NCBI GenBank assembly: GCA_033064195.1
Contig: JARBJD010000017.1
Location: 248,001-312,000, forward strand
DNA: 64,000 nucleotides
Source: Blattamonas nauphoetae
Taxonomy: Eukaryota > Preaxostyla > Oxymonadida
Direction of reading: 5' to 3'
Shown: positions 22,532 through 33,219 of the stretch, in pieces
How the letters are laid out: the number at the start of each line of letters is the position of its first letter
Numbering within the stretch: the first letter of the stretch is position 1
Position numbers and translations under genes: made by a program
Notes under the pieces: model-generated
Databases searched by the model: none
What the model was told of the DNA's origin: nothing
What the model saw: the letters and a program-made list of their open reading frames with translations, nothing else

Positions 22532-22533
22532 TA

Positions 22534-22888
22534 CAGGGTGGCCCAGAAGTAGTCTAACCCTATGGGTCGATCACTTCTCGTCGAACAAATTCCGTTGACA
22601 CCAATCGTCTTTCTCCTCACTACAATGCTTCTTAATTTCACTTCTTTTCTTTTCACCACTGTTTCGTTGATCAACAATCCTTGTCCGCTCAAGAAAGGAG
22701 TGTTCAAAAAACGGAGTCAGTCCCGTTTCATGAGATCCATCGAGACTACAGTCGAGGAAGCACTTGTGAAATGAAAAGAAGGGAAATTTTGAAGCATAGG
22801 AAAGAAGAGAAAGACGATTGGGGTCAATTGCGCAAGATCGAAGAAAAGTGATCGACCCATACGGTTAGACTACTTCTGGGCCACCCTG
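22534..22888. mobile_element. 355-bp foldback MITE, copy 1
   Basis: The element starts CAGGGTGGCCCAGAAG and ends with the reverse complement, flanked by TA on both sides (22532-22533 and 22889-22890). The inverted repeat extends with mismatches through at least 130 bp of each arm, so most of the element can fold back. A second copy in opposite orientation lies at 32865-33219. By eye they are almost identical, including a 70-codon open stretch that is probably incidental. The TA duplication and CAGGG ends point to a Tc1/mariner-type helper. Confidence 0.88.
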
Positions 22889-22890
22889 TA

Positions 22891-24670
22891 TGCTTTCGAC
22901 AGCTCGATCTCAATACGAATCGTGGTTGGAGGGATGATATTAAAGAAAGCATCCACTGAATGCCTATGAAAGAGGATATCTCCTGCCCACATACACGTGA
23001 AGAGAGTTGGGGATCGATTAAGGAACAGCATGGGTTCGATCAAAGAGTGAATCTCACTCTTGGTGTTTTCTGCGTTCAGACAAGAAAAGAACGAGATACA
23101 TACAAACAAATGGCATTTCTCAAAGAATGAGGAATGAATGATGTGGGATCTGATGAAAACAGAATGCGAATGAATGTGCAAATCCTCCTCTCCCTACTCT
23201 TCATGTTCTCTCGCTTTTATCATCTCCTCATCATGCTTCTTTGTACTCTTCTCTCGTTGTGTTCTTTCTCCAATTCTAGACGGCGTCTGTTTGTTAAGTT
23301 GAGTAGTCCAGATAAACATGGTGAGGAGTCAGATATAGTTCAGATTTGAAGATTTGCTGTTTCGGATCATCGCACGGGTTCGACGAGACGATAAATTTCG
23401 AGCATCCTCTTTGTACGAGGAGTTGGAGTATCGCTCACTCGCCTGATATTCTTTTGACTCTCACAGAGTGTGGATGAAAACTGAATCGACACAATCGATA
23501 GATGTGTTGCTTGTTGAACACCAGATGCTTGGAACAATCACACTGGATCGACGGAAGAGAAGCTTCAGTGGCGACAAAGTTGAATCAACTTGGGAGAAGA
23601 TAGAACGATAAAAATGAATATCACACCACTTCCGAACTAAGTTTCGATTGAAGGAGATGAGGGGAGACTAGAAGGGTGTTTAATTCGAGAAATGTTGTCA
23701 TTTGTCCTTTTCTGTTCTTCGTTTGATCCTGGACAAGTTCGAAGTGTCGATGATGGTTGGGATGAAAGGGGTAATTATGGAGTTTGCGCATCGATAGAAT
23801 CGTTTTTCAATCACAAAGAGTAACTTAACACCGATCAATCGTCGGATATTGTTCGGATGCGTTAAGGTGAACTCGTCGTTCAACCAGTACAACTCCGCAA
23901 ACATTGCTTCATGTATTTTCTAAATGGAGTGAATGAGAAGACGTTGAAAGTGGAGAGGTGGGAATGCACACTGTAGTGATTTCGTCCCCGTTCGAGAGAT
24001 GTCGCGTTCACCACATCCAATTCTGACTCCTGTTCCTCATTGTCGAAGATCAAGACAGGAAGATGATGTGCTTCAATTCCTTCTTCCTTGTTTTTCTCTC
24101 CTCCGCTTCTTTCCGCTCACCTTTAGATTCTTTCGCTATCTTCTCTTATCTGTCCCTCAGTCCCTGTTCAAATGAGAGAAGTGAATATAAGAGTGATGAA
24201 GGACAAATCAAATCAAAAAAACGTCAAAAGAAAATAAGCGAGAGATGGCTACCGAAAATAGCAACTCCACCATCCTTGGGCATTTTGGGGCACAATTTGT
24301 CCATCATTGTGAAAGGTTCCTTTGTACACATTCGAATTTCTTCATCTTTCCACATGATGACTGTCGTTCGTTTCTTCTCAGAGCAGAAGGGGAACGGAAG
24401 AGGGATTGTGTCGACTTGTCGCATGTGGATGAGTGATCACTCTGTTCCTGCGAGAGATTGAGATAGAGTGTGTGAAGGAGGTGTCAATACATTGAAAAAA
24501 AAGAGAGAAAACACTGTCAATGACGATTCAAACCGTTGTGAGTTTGGCCACATCCAGGGCCAGCAAAACGCAGAGATGAAGACATTGCAGTGCCCAAACA
24601 AAGAGAGGAGATCTAATATTAATCAAAAAAGTGAGAGATAAGTGGAAAAATCAAACTGCAATCGGAATTG
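22891..24670 (-). other. possible degraded minus-strand gene
   Basis: Several minus-strand stretches look coding: 24060-23910 (ESELDVVNATSLERGRNHYS), 23930-23698 (EAMFAELYWLNDEFTLTHPN, then FVIEKRFYRCANSIITPF) and 23120-22891 (IEPMLFLNRSPTLF, then FFNIIPPTTIRIEIEL). The last one runs into MITE copy 1, as if the MITE landed in it. I cannot join them into a supported gene and recognise no domain. The remaining sequence (24.1-24.67 kb) shows nothing clear. Confidence 0.25.
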
Positions 24671-24689
24671 AGAATGAACTGTGTCCCTT

Positions 24690-25060
24690 AATAGGTGTCG
24701 ATTGGACAGTCCAGGACTGGACAGTCCATTGGACAGTCCAATTTGGCCGACTCTTCAAAACCTCAAAAAGCAGGATGCACTAATTGAGGAGACCCCAGAA
24801 AATACCTGCCATCGAATTGTCCAATGGTGTCCAATGGTGTCCAATCATGGGTGGATCAAGCCGATCCTCGCATGTCGCAGAATGGACTCTGATTCAAGCC
24901 ATTTCGCCCTTTCTCGTGTTATTATGATCAATTCTTTGTGAAATTGAATGGAGAAATGATTTTAGGGTGAAATGAACGAGATGAAAAAAGAGTGTCCAAT
25001 TGAGGTCAACTGTCCAGTCCAACACTGGACAGTGTCCAATCCACTTAACAGACCAACTTA
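24690..25060. repeat. TGGACAGTCC-rich inverted-repeat cluster
   Basis: The motif TTGGACAGTCCA and variants occur repeatedly at 24700-24740, with GTGTCCAATGGTGTCCAAT at 24825-24845 and CTGTCCAGTCCAACACTGG at 25010-25030. The outer right end reads CACTTAACAGACCAACTTAG, which matches in inverted form the patch GAACTTGGCCTGTTAAG at about 21580. The two may be ends of one large or two small elements. Confidence 0.45.
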
Positions 25061-25154
25061 GAACTCGATCAACAATCGTTTCTTCAAAGAAGATGAAGTC
25101 TTACCTTTCAATTTCTTCTTGTCACCTCTGAGATCTGACCCATATTTTAAAAAC

Positions 25155-25270
25155 CCCCGGTCACTGACCGTCAGTACTTTTTTGAAAAAAGTGACCGGTC
25201 ACCTCGGTCAGTCCAGTATATAGGATTGGTTCAATGAGACATATACCTGTGTGGCCAGCCAAAAAGGCGT
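25155..25270. repeat. GGCC-type dispersed repeat, inverted copy
   Basis: Contains CGGTCACTGACCG, then GTGACCGGTCAC (palindromic), then CTCGGTCAGTCCAGTATATA and finally ATACCTGTGTGGCCAGCC. The CTCGGTCAGTCCAGT part is the reverse complement of that at 20055-20075. Confidence 0.45.
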
Positions 25271-26025
25271 GGCCACAGGACATTGTGTTTTCTCTAATTG
25301 ATGCACGATTCTGAATGAAATGTGTCAAAACACTAATGTCCATTCGAAAAAATCAAATTTTCCCTATTTACAGTTCAGCTACTCAGTACACAGGTAGCAA
25401 GTGAATTATTGAATTTCAAGGTCGATCTCACTTGAAATCTCCGTTTTTTGTTTGACCACATTCGTCACATTTATTCCCACAGATTATGCCCAAAGAGAGA
25501 CAGAGACTGAAAGACAACATAAAAAGCTGATTTTGTGTGAGAGAAGTGGTATATCGTCATCGAAAGAAGAAAAACACGAAAAAAGCACGAATGAGCATCG
25601 TCTGTCAAATCTTCCTGTTTAGTCTTGGAAATCTTGGAAAATGTCCAAATATCCCTTTTTGTGAAGATTTTTGACTTCTCATCAGTATCTGAAAGAGATT
25701 GGCAGAAAAAAGAGAAGTTTACGAGAGAAAATCGTCACACATTTCCGATACGGTTGTTTAGTCGACGAATTTCCGACTTACTTGACAGATCTGCTGCGAT
25801 CCAGAAAAGAGCTGATATCCAGAATATGAGGACAAAATGAACTTCGTACTCGATGTGAGAATCATCAAATGATCAGGATGAGATTGGTACTATTGACGGG
25901 CTGACACAGAAAGACAGTCTGATGGCAGAGGAGACACTTGAAGGTGTTTTTGGAAGGCATTTCTGCGAAAATGAGGAAAAAGCCGCAGATTAAACCTTGA
26001 TCGTGGAGACAGTTTCGAAAAATGT
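25271..26025. other. no gene seen
   Basis: AT-rich sequence with only short, unconvincing open stretches on either strand. Confidence 0.4.
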
Positions 26026-26029
26026 AAGG

Positions 26030-26145
26030 CATGAGGATTTAATAGTCGTTTCATTAATCCGAAAAATTTAAATATCCGTAACATGAGGGTGAGATGAGAG
26101 ATTTCTGAAGTCGGAATTCAGTGAGGGTAGTCATTCCGCGCCGAA
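26030..26145. repeat. half-site of the TTCCGCGCCGAAA repeat family
   Basis: Reads ATCCGTAACATGAGGGTGAG, then CAGTGAGGGTAGTCATTCCG and CGCCGAAATG. The reverse complement of nearly the same sequence lies at 37810-37900. Only one arm is present at each place. Confidence 0.5.
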
Positions 26146-26175
26146 ATGTCTCAGTATCGAGAAAACACGTAAAAT

Positions 26176-26342
26176 ATGGGTCAGGTCGTCATTATGGGAT
26201 TGATCATCGGTGACAGTCATCAAGAGGACAGATTAGAGTTTATTCATTTCACATTGTATTTCTCTCAATTTATTTTGTTAACATTAGACACATGTGAATC
26301 CAATTCTCGTGATCTTTCGAATGAATTCAACTTGTCGTCAGA
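26176..26342 (+). pseudogene. possible 5' piece of a host gene split by the composite mariner element
   Basis: An open frame runs into the left end of the 6.9-kb element at the TA target. At the right end (33228) the same frame would continue only a few codons (KGSSILNN) before a stop, so this is a weak link. A possible GT-AG intron lies at about 26260-26289. No domain is recognisable. Confidence 0.22.
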
Positions 26343-26344
26343 TA

Positions 26345-26819
26345 CAGGTATGGCTCGAAGAACTGGGACCGAATTTTTCTCCCTCAATATTGCATTATTT
26401 CATTTTTCCTTTAAATTCACCAGTGAAAGTGGTCATTCTCCTTATTTTGAAAAAACACCGAGATAAACTAAAATTCTCCAAAATGAAGTGCGGGTGTTTG
26501 CGATCAATTGTCCCTCGTCCTATCGAGTGATCCTCTGTGACTCTCGTCCAACAAACTTCGCCTCCATCATGTGTATGTTCCTCTTCTTCATTATTTCCGT
26601 CCTATCTGCCCTTTCCAGCGCGAATGAGTTTTATGACTTCCTCCTCACTCAATTAGGCAAAGATGAGCTATTGGACCCTGGAAATGGTATGACATGCTAG
26701 TTTAAGTCTTTTAACCTTTCTCTTCGATTTAGATGGTTGTCGTACCTTTTTGTGTACTTTAAGAGGATGATCGCAATAAATTGTCCGGTCTAATCATACT
26801 GCTCCTTGATACGTGACAA
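26345..26819. repeat. left 475-bp terminal inverted repeat of the composite mariner
   Basis: Begins CAGGTATGGCTCGAAG after TA and ends at about GATACGTGACAA. It contains an open 70-codon stretch with one hydrophobic segment (FASIMCMFLFFIISVLSA), present unchanged in the other arm. Because both arms carry it, it may be incidental rather than a gene. This arm is the uninterrupted (empty-site) version of the place where the MITE sits in the right arm. Confidence 0.85.
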
Positions 26820-27300
26820 AAATCCGGACAGGGAGAATTAAATACAGATTTCTGGACTAGAACTGTCTCGATACCCTGACATGTGGTTCTGTTGAAGGTT
26901 CCTGAAGTTCGAGAATGGAGCGCGGAAAACACCAGAGATTGCCCATTTATCGTGTCTCTATTCCTTTTTCCTGTAATTCTACTCCTTCCACATCGCATTC
27001 ATGTCTCTTTCTCCTTTCTTTCTTCCAAGTCCTCTTCACACTGAGGCAAATTGATTCAATCGCGATTGGTGAAATGTGGAATCTTAAAAATGAACAAATA
27101 AGATCTTCAACAGCATTTTTCTCCAAAGAGGACGTCCAATCTTGCTCATTAGTCACTCGTTTCTCCTTCTGATCGGTGTTTTGCGATGTTCTGTTTTGTG
27201 TCCAATCAAGATCGGTACAAACAGGTGACTTTGAAACAAAATAAGAAAGTTGAAGTCAAACCCTGATTCCCTTCAGTTGATTGATAGGGTTGACGCACAG
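26820..27300. other. inside the composite mariner; no gene seen
   Basis: Short open stretches on both strands only, none with a recognisable domain. Confidence 0.35.
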
Positions 27301-27389
27301 CAGGTGGACAGACGGTTGTTTTCATTATTGACCATCACGAAACTCCAAAATAACCACATGTCAAGGTCTCGATACTTCCCTAGTCCTAA

Positions 27390-27937
27390 AGTCTGTCTTT
27401 TATTCCCCTGTCCTGTTTATAGCCACAGATATAGCCAAATTATGAGAAAATTGGCCTGTTTTCGGCCACCTTTGTCAGCTCCATCTCCCGCATGAAGCAG
27501 AACTCAGTCCAGCGTTCGATGATGTGAGGGACGGACTGTTTGGCCTTCTAAAGAGCATCTGCTGCGCGGGCTGTGTTGTGGAGGATGTGTTGAAAGTAGA
27601 GGGAAGCGAGGATCCAGACGGACGAGGCATTTGTGAAGCGCTGTGTGCCGAACGTGAGCAGGTTTACCAATAACAACTGCACGTTTGGATCGGAGCGAAG
27701 AGACTCGATTAGGGTGAATCGGACAGCTCGTTCGAATTGATGCGAGTGTCGGTATTTGGGAAGCTTTCGGGAGGACATGTGCTGGTTGGCGATGATGACA
27801 GACTGTTGCGGAGGCAGAGGCTGCAGTTGGAGAGGAGGTAGACTGGCACGGGAGCCGATACGGGAGCCCGAAGAGAGGTTCAGTCGTATTTTTCCGAAGT
27901 TATCGGCAACCAAAGGCTACAATCTTTTCTTCGATGG
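27390..27937 (-). CDS. cargo ORF of the composite mariner, function unknown (perhaps TmcB-like)
   Basis: The minus strand reads SDPNVQLLLVNLLTFGTQRF, then NASSVWILASLYFQHILHN, a TAG, and in the same frame KAKQSVPHIIERWTEFC and MREMELTKVAEN. The helical pattern with a closing REME-type helix reminds me of TmcB-like sensor proteins of protists, with low certainty. The Tc1-like element sits immediately upstream at TA 27938. If the TAG is not removed by splicing, this is a broken copy. Confidence 0.35.
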
Positions 27938-27939
27938 TA

Positions 27940-30149
27940 CAGCTCGACTAGTTCTGAATTGTATTTTAATTATTCAGAAATGAACATAATTGTTCAGAAA
28001 TGTGTTTTGATTGTTCAGAAATGAACATGATTGTTCAGAAATGAATTTTAATTTTTCAGAAATGAACATGAATTATTCGTAAATGAACAGTGATTTTTCT
28101 GAAATGAACAATGATTATTCGGAAATGAACAGTGATTGTTCAGAAATGAACGGCTCTTTTTCGGATTTATTTTTGAGACCACTCGTTTTAGAAAAGACTG
28201 ACAGAACGAAGGGAAACACTCTTGTGTGGTGAATTATTGATGAAGCAGTTTATTCTTCAGGTTCTTCCACTCGTGGTCCGTGGTCTGGTGGCATGATTGC
28301 TTGCGGACTTGGAGCATGTGGGCCGTTCGAATCGCGGTTGAACTGTTCTTGTGTTCGATTGAGAGCCAAATCACCTCGGCGAGCGACAATTGGATGAAGT
28401 CTGAGAGACACAAATCTGATGGCCGCGGATATCTTCCGATGAGGAATTGCACTGAGAGATTCCGAAAGATGAATCCGCAGTTGATCCTCTGTTCTGACAT
28501 GAGAAGGAATCGAACTCCCACCTTTCCACATGCCAAAGACGTACTCGATCGGATTCAACTCACATGAATTTGGTGGAGTGAACAGAGTTGTGTAATTTTT
28601 CGATCTGATGAGCTCTTTCACCTCATCCGTCTTGTGCAAGCCAACATTGTCCATAATCAGTGTGCAGCTTTCATTCGTTCTTCTTTGAAGGGACTCAAAA
28701 AGTGAGAGGAGGAAATGTTGGAATTCAAGAGCAGACACAGTTCCTTGAACCCACGTCACATGAACAACACCCCACGCTTCAGAGATCGCTGTGATTGCAG
28801 TGAGATTTTCCGTTTGCAATCGACGAACTCGTTGAAGGCAACGCTGACCGATTGGAGCACGACCTTGATTTTGGAAGCAGGTCTTGTTGAAGGAAGTTTC
28901 GTCGATGTAGACAGCAAATCCACCTTGAGAGAATGTTGTTGCGTATCGCTGAAGATAGTCGAGTCTCGCGTCCTTTGTTTCCTCCGAATTGCGTTCGTGT
29001 TGGAGCAGTTCGACTTTCTTCACAGTGAACTTTGTACACCCGTGTTCCACCATTTTTGGTGAAGTTAGGTGAGCATTGATTGTCGACACTGCAACCGATG
29101 TTCCATGATTCTCCTCGACGAGAGTTTTGAGTTCTTCTCCCTTCAAGAGTGGGTTTTGAAGAATTGCATCATTCATTGATCGTGAAATTTCTGGAGTGAT
29201 TTTTCGATAGACTGCTCCCCCACGAGGCTTGGGAGCAGGTTTTCCAGATGCGATGTTGTTGATTGTTCCTTTCGAGATGTTCCACTTTTCGACAATCAAA
29301 TCGTACTTCTTCCCTTCCTTCACTTCATCGAGGACCAATTCGCGTTCACGAGGCGTGAGAATGGTGTATGATCGTCGGGGCTTTGGGGCAGGACGAGAAG
29401 TTGGACGACCACGTTTCATCTTCTGAGGAGCTGGTAGTTCAACAAACTCATGAGGATCTTGTGGAAGAAGAGGTTCAGGTGGGCTTGCACTATCAACTGC
29501 TTCAATTCTTTCTGGCAAGAGTCTTCGAAGTTCATCTTTCGATCGTTTGAGACTTGTTCGAATAAAATCCTGACTGAATCCGCCTGTGAGAAGCCCATCC
29601 TGCTGACTTTCCATCCCAGATTCACAATCAACAACTTCATCACCAAAGAACCATCCATCCGATTCGTTGAGAGATTGGTATTGTATTTGTCTTTCGGTGA
29701 TCGATGAGTTTTGAGACTCGTCAGTCTCAGATTCATCATCGATGAGAGAAAAGGAGCGTTCCATGAAATTTCGCGATGATTTTCCAGAAAAATCTTCTCC
29801 GTTTATCATCTGATGTCGCAATTGGAAATGGCTACGCGTAATTTTTTTAGACAATTTAAGGGTCCGATCAACCTTTTTTCATTTTTCAGAAGCCTGAATA
29901 TAGCTTCTAAATTGCATCTGGACAACTCATTTTGATCCTTCATTTATGAAAAATTAGTATTCATTTCAGAAAAATCACTGTTCATTTGGGAAGAATCACT
30001 GTTCATTTCTGAACAATCTCTGTTCATTTCTGAACAATTATGTTCATTTCTGAAAAATTAAAGTACATTTCTGAACAATTATGTTCATTTCTGAATAATT
30101 AAAATCTATTTCTGAAAAATTAAAATGCATTTCAGAACTAGTCGAGCTG
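27940..30149. mobile_element. 2.2-kb Tc1-like DNA transposon inserted in the composite mariner
   Basis: The inverted ends CAGCTCGACTAGTTCTGAA (27940) and its reverse complement (ending 30149) are flanked by TA at 27938-27939 and 30150-30151. Inside each end lie roughly ten tandem, imperfect copies of TTGTTCAGAAATGAACA-like motifs (27970-28160 and 29950-30135), probably subterminal transposase-binding sites. One long ORF on the minus strand encodes a DD34E transposase. The element looks whole. A related but broken copy lies at 45855-46240. Confidence 0.92.
28250..29809 (-). CDS. Tc1-like DD34E transposase
   Basis: About 519 residues from ATG 29809; an upstream in-frame TTG at 29854 is less likely. 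The N-terminal third is acidic and disordered. A basic linker with an AT-hook-like KRGRPTSRP precedes an HTH region (REREL...YDLIVEKWNISKGTINNIASGK) and a second one. The catalytic triad is seen as YIDETSF, LIMDNVGLHK and NPIEYVFG, with 34 residues between the second Asp and the Glu, the Tc1 spacing. The frame is complete, so the enzyme may be functional. The C-terminus is Pro/Glu-rich. Confidence 0.93.
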   Translation of the reverse strand: MINGEDFSGKSSRNFMERSFSLIDDESETDESQNSSITERQIQYQSLNESDGWFFGDEVVDCESGMESQQDGLLTGGFSQDFIRTSLKRSKDELRRLLPERIEAVDSASPPEPLLPQDPHEFVELPAPQKMKRGRPTSRPAPKPRRSYTILTPRERELVLDEVKEGKKYDLIVEKWNISKGTINNIASGKPAPKPRGGAVYRKITPEISRSMNDAILQNPLLKGEELKTLVEENHGTSVAVSTINAHLTSPKMVEHGCTKFTVKKVELLQHERNSEETKDARLDYLQRYATTFSQGGFAVYIDETSFNKTCFQNQGRAPIGQRCLQRVRRLQTENLTAITAISEAWGVVHVTWVQGTVSALEFQHFLLSLFESLQRRTNESCTLIMDNVGLHKTDEVKELIRSKNYTTLFTPPNSCELNPIEYVFGMWKGGSSIPSHVRTEDQLRIHLSESLSAIPHRKISAAIRFVSLRLHPIVARRGDLALNRTQEQFNRDSNGPHAPSPQAIMPPDHGPRVEEPEE

Positions 30150-30280
30150 TATACCTCTTTTCTTTGGACTTCCTACACTTCTCTTTTGTCGCTTGTCTCC
30201 CCCACTGCACGGTTTTTCTGCTGGTTTTGCTTTTTTCTTTTCTTTTTCGCTACTCACTGATTGCTTCGAAAAAGAAAATT

Positions 30281-32156
30281 CTAAAATGAAAGGCAAACCG
30301 TCGTTTCCTGCCAGCGATTGGATTTTGCGAGTACAAAAACGTTCGCTTGAGCCCACTGAAGGTCAGACAACAGTGGTTGAAAATGCTGGCTCTCCCTTGA
30401 GTAGGAGAGGTGAATAATGCGGCCATCGGTGAAATGAACAGGGCATGGCAAGCAGGGATTGTCAGGAGTCCAAATCACAATTGAGAGTTGAAAAGCGTGT
30501 GACAAACAGTGATTTGCGATGAAATCGGCATATGTCCCGTCCACTTTCATCTCATTATAGTATTGATCCGCTGAAATTGGGGGCGTGAAGAGCGATAGAC
30601 AACCTAGGTAAAATTGAGAATGTTGTTTGAAATACTCGCAGGTGATTTGTCTTAGATAAGAGAAATGATCCTCCGTGTTTGTCAGGGAGACAGAAACGCT
30701 TCGGAAGAAGCAGTTTCCGTCCCCCATTACCGGCCATTTGTGATGTGATGACCTTGGATCGGTAAAAGAACGTAAATGGCGGAGATCCGAATCCGCATCA
30801 TCAGGAGTGTACCCCATTACAACTTGATTGATGTGGGAAATAGTTTGGTTGGGAGGATCAAAGGATACTTTTCGGATGGATGCAGGAATGTGTAGGTCGA
30901 CAGAGTTGGTGGTCGGAAAACTGCCCGCTGGAATTGTGTTCGTTGAATGGACTAGTGTTTCGATTGAGTTGTGAATTGGTGCCACTTCATCTGTGAGTGT
31001 GTGTTGTGAAGGTTTCGATGCTTGTTGAGGAGAAGGGAGAGAGTTGATAGGATGTGATGATGTGAACGAATTCACGCATTTCTGACCTAATTCAGATGAG
31101 TAATGTAATAAAAATGAAACCTTCGTTGTAATACTCACCATTGTGTTCCACAACCCATCTTAGTCTTGTGATCCAATTTTCGAAAACCATAACTTTTGTT
31201 TCGGGGCTGATCTCAGCCATCAGTTTCGCCAAGTGACTCTCCATGTGTTGATGATTTGATGCTGAAATTCCTTGAAGCTTATATTTGAGGTACGGAAAGA
31301 GGAAAAAGTCGGATGGCGCAAGATCTGGAGAATGGGCTGGGTGTTCGAGGATCGAGAGGTTCGCCAGACTCAAAGCCGCAAGCGAAATACGAGAGTGATG
31401 AATACTGGCATTATCCTGATGTATGAATACCTCTTTACTTTCATTTCCTTCCCTTTCTCTCCATATTTTCAACCTTTCCAACACATTTTCTACGTAAACA
31501 ATGGAATCAACGTTTGTGTCAGGGTCGACACATTTAACAACTGGGGTGTCCTCAACCCCCCACCAGATGAGTGCCATTGTTTTTTTGGCACTTATTGATT
31601 TGCGTACGATTGTCGGAAGCGGAGCCCCCTGCTCGATCCAGGTATGTTTGTGTTGGTATTCTAAATAGAACCATGATTCGTCCCCTGTTAGAATATTGTG
31701 GAACTGAGTAGATCGTTGGGATTGCAGAAATGCACCCATGGATTGAGAGAGAATCATCCGTTGTAGTTTCAGCTCGGGAGACAGTTCGAAAGGGACATAC
31801 CGGTTTGTGACCTTTCGTAATTTCAATTCATTTTTCAAAATCTTCTTCACAGTTGTCCTTGCGCAGGGTATTCGTGTCGCAAACCACCTTGTGGATGCGT
31901 GCGGATTTTCTGAGACGAGTTGCCGCAATTTTTCGCGAATTTCAACATTTTTTGGGAGTCCAGGAGGAGAGAGAGTGATAAAACGGAACCGATTTTGCTG
32001 TAATTCTCCGTAAATTCGAGAGATCGACGATTTTGAAGGATGATCCTTTGGAAAGGCGAGTCGACATTTCACAAGGCATTCTTTTTGTGTCAGTTTGAGT
32101 TGGAAACAGAAATAGATGATCGAACGATCACGATATCGAACAAGAGCAGATGACAT
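30281..32156 (-). CDS. mariner DD34D transposase spliced to an OTU-like cysteine protease domain
   Basis: Exon 1 (32156-31139) encodes a mariner transposase: N-terminal HTH; catalytic TGDESWFYLEYQ, FIHQDNASIHHS and SPDLAPSDFFLF with 34 residues between the second and third Asp; and the usual closing WVVEHNG. Exactly there a GTGAGT donor opens a 52-base intron (31087-31138) ending GAATTAG. The downstream frame continues in phase for 806 bases as a Ser/Thr/Pro linker, then an OTU domain with the catalytic Cys in GDGNCFFRSV and the likely His in SQHFQPLL. Total is 607 residues. Unspliced, the transposase would end after 19 more codons (stop at 31092), so both forms could be made. A further splice near the 3' end into a Lys-rich tail (about 30250-30160) is possible. 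OTU proteins usually cleave ubiquitin-like conjugates; the role here is unknown. Confidence 0.8.
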
Positions 32157-32864
32157 TTTTAAATCATGGGCAAGATCAGACAAGAGAACAAAAAATAGAA
32201 TTAATTGTATATGAATCAATGTGAAATGAAATGAAAAAGGGTGGAAATGAAAACAGATTCAGTAATATGATAAAACTCCTGGGCTCTTGTCCGATTCTCC
32301 TCAATCTTCAAAAATCTCTTATGGTTGTATCTTGTTTACTGTCTCGACTTCGTTCGGGTAAAATGCGTTATTTCCGCACTTTGGTTATGGTGATTGTCAC
32401 GTATCAAGGAGCAGTATGATTAGACCGGACAATTTATTGCGATCATCCTCTTAAAGTACACAAAAAGGTACGACAACCATCTAAATCGAAGAGAAAGGTT
32501 AAAAGACTTAAACTAGCATGTCATACCATTTCCAGGGTCCAATAGCTCATCTTTGCCTAATTGAGTGAGGAGGAAGTCATAAAACTCATTCGCGCTGGAA
32601 AGGGCAGATAGGACGGAAATAATGAAGAAGAGGAACATACACATGATGGAGGCGAAGTTTGTTGGACGAGAGTCACAGAGGATCACTCGATAGGACGAGG
32701 GACAATTGATCGCAAACACCCGCACTTCATTTTGGAGAATTTTAGTTTATCTCGGTGTTTTTTCAAAATAAGGAGAATGACCACTTTCACTGGTGAATTT
32801 AAAGGAAAAATGAAATAATGCAATATTGAGGGAGAAAAATTCGGTCCCAGTTCTTCGAGCCATA

Positions 32865-33219
32865 CAGGGTGGCCCAGAAGTAGTCTAACCGTATGGGTCG
32901 ATCACTTTTCTTCGATCTTGCGCAATTGACCCCAATCGTCTTTCTCTTCTTTCCTATGCTTCAAAATTTCCCTTCTTTTCATTTCACAAGTGCTTCCTCG
33001 ACTGTAGTCTCGATGGATCTCATGAAACGGGACTGACTCCGTTTTTTGAACACTCCTTTCTTGAGCGGACAAGGATTGTTGATCAACGAAACAGTGGTGA
33101 AAAGAAAAGAAGTGAAATTAAGAAGCATTGTAGTGAGGAGAAAGACGATTGGTGTCAACGGAATTTGTTCGACGAGAAGTGATCGACCCATAGGGTTAGA
33201 CTACTTCTGGGCCACCCTG
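32865..33219. mobile_element. 355-bp foldback MITE, copy 2, inside the right arm of the composite mariner
   Basis: Reverse-oriented copy of 22534-22888 with the same CAGGGTGGCCCAG ends and TA on both sides (32863-32864 and 33220-33221). The uninterrupted left arm reads GAGCCATACCTG at the same place, which shows the empty target and the single TA that was duplicated. The insertion therefore postdates the arms. Confidence 0.92.

Noticed and set aside
22562-22774. 70-codon ORF inside the 355-bp MITE, identical in both copies
   Set aside because: Identity is explained by the recent copies of the element; the sequence is mostly the foldback arm and shows no domain.
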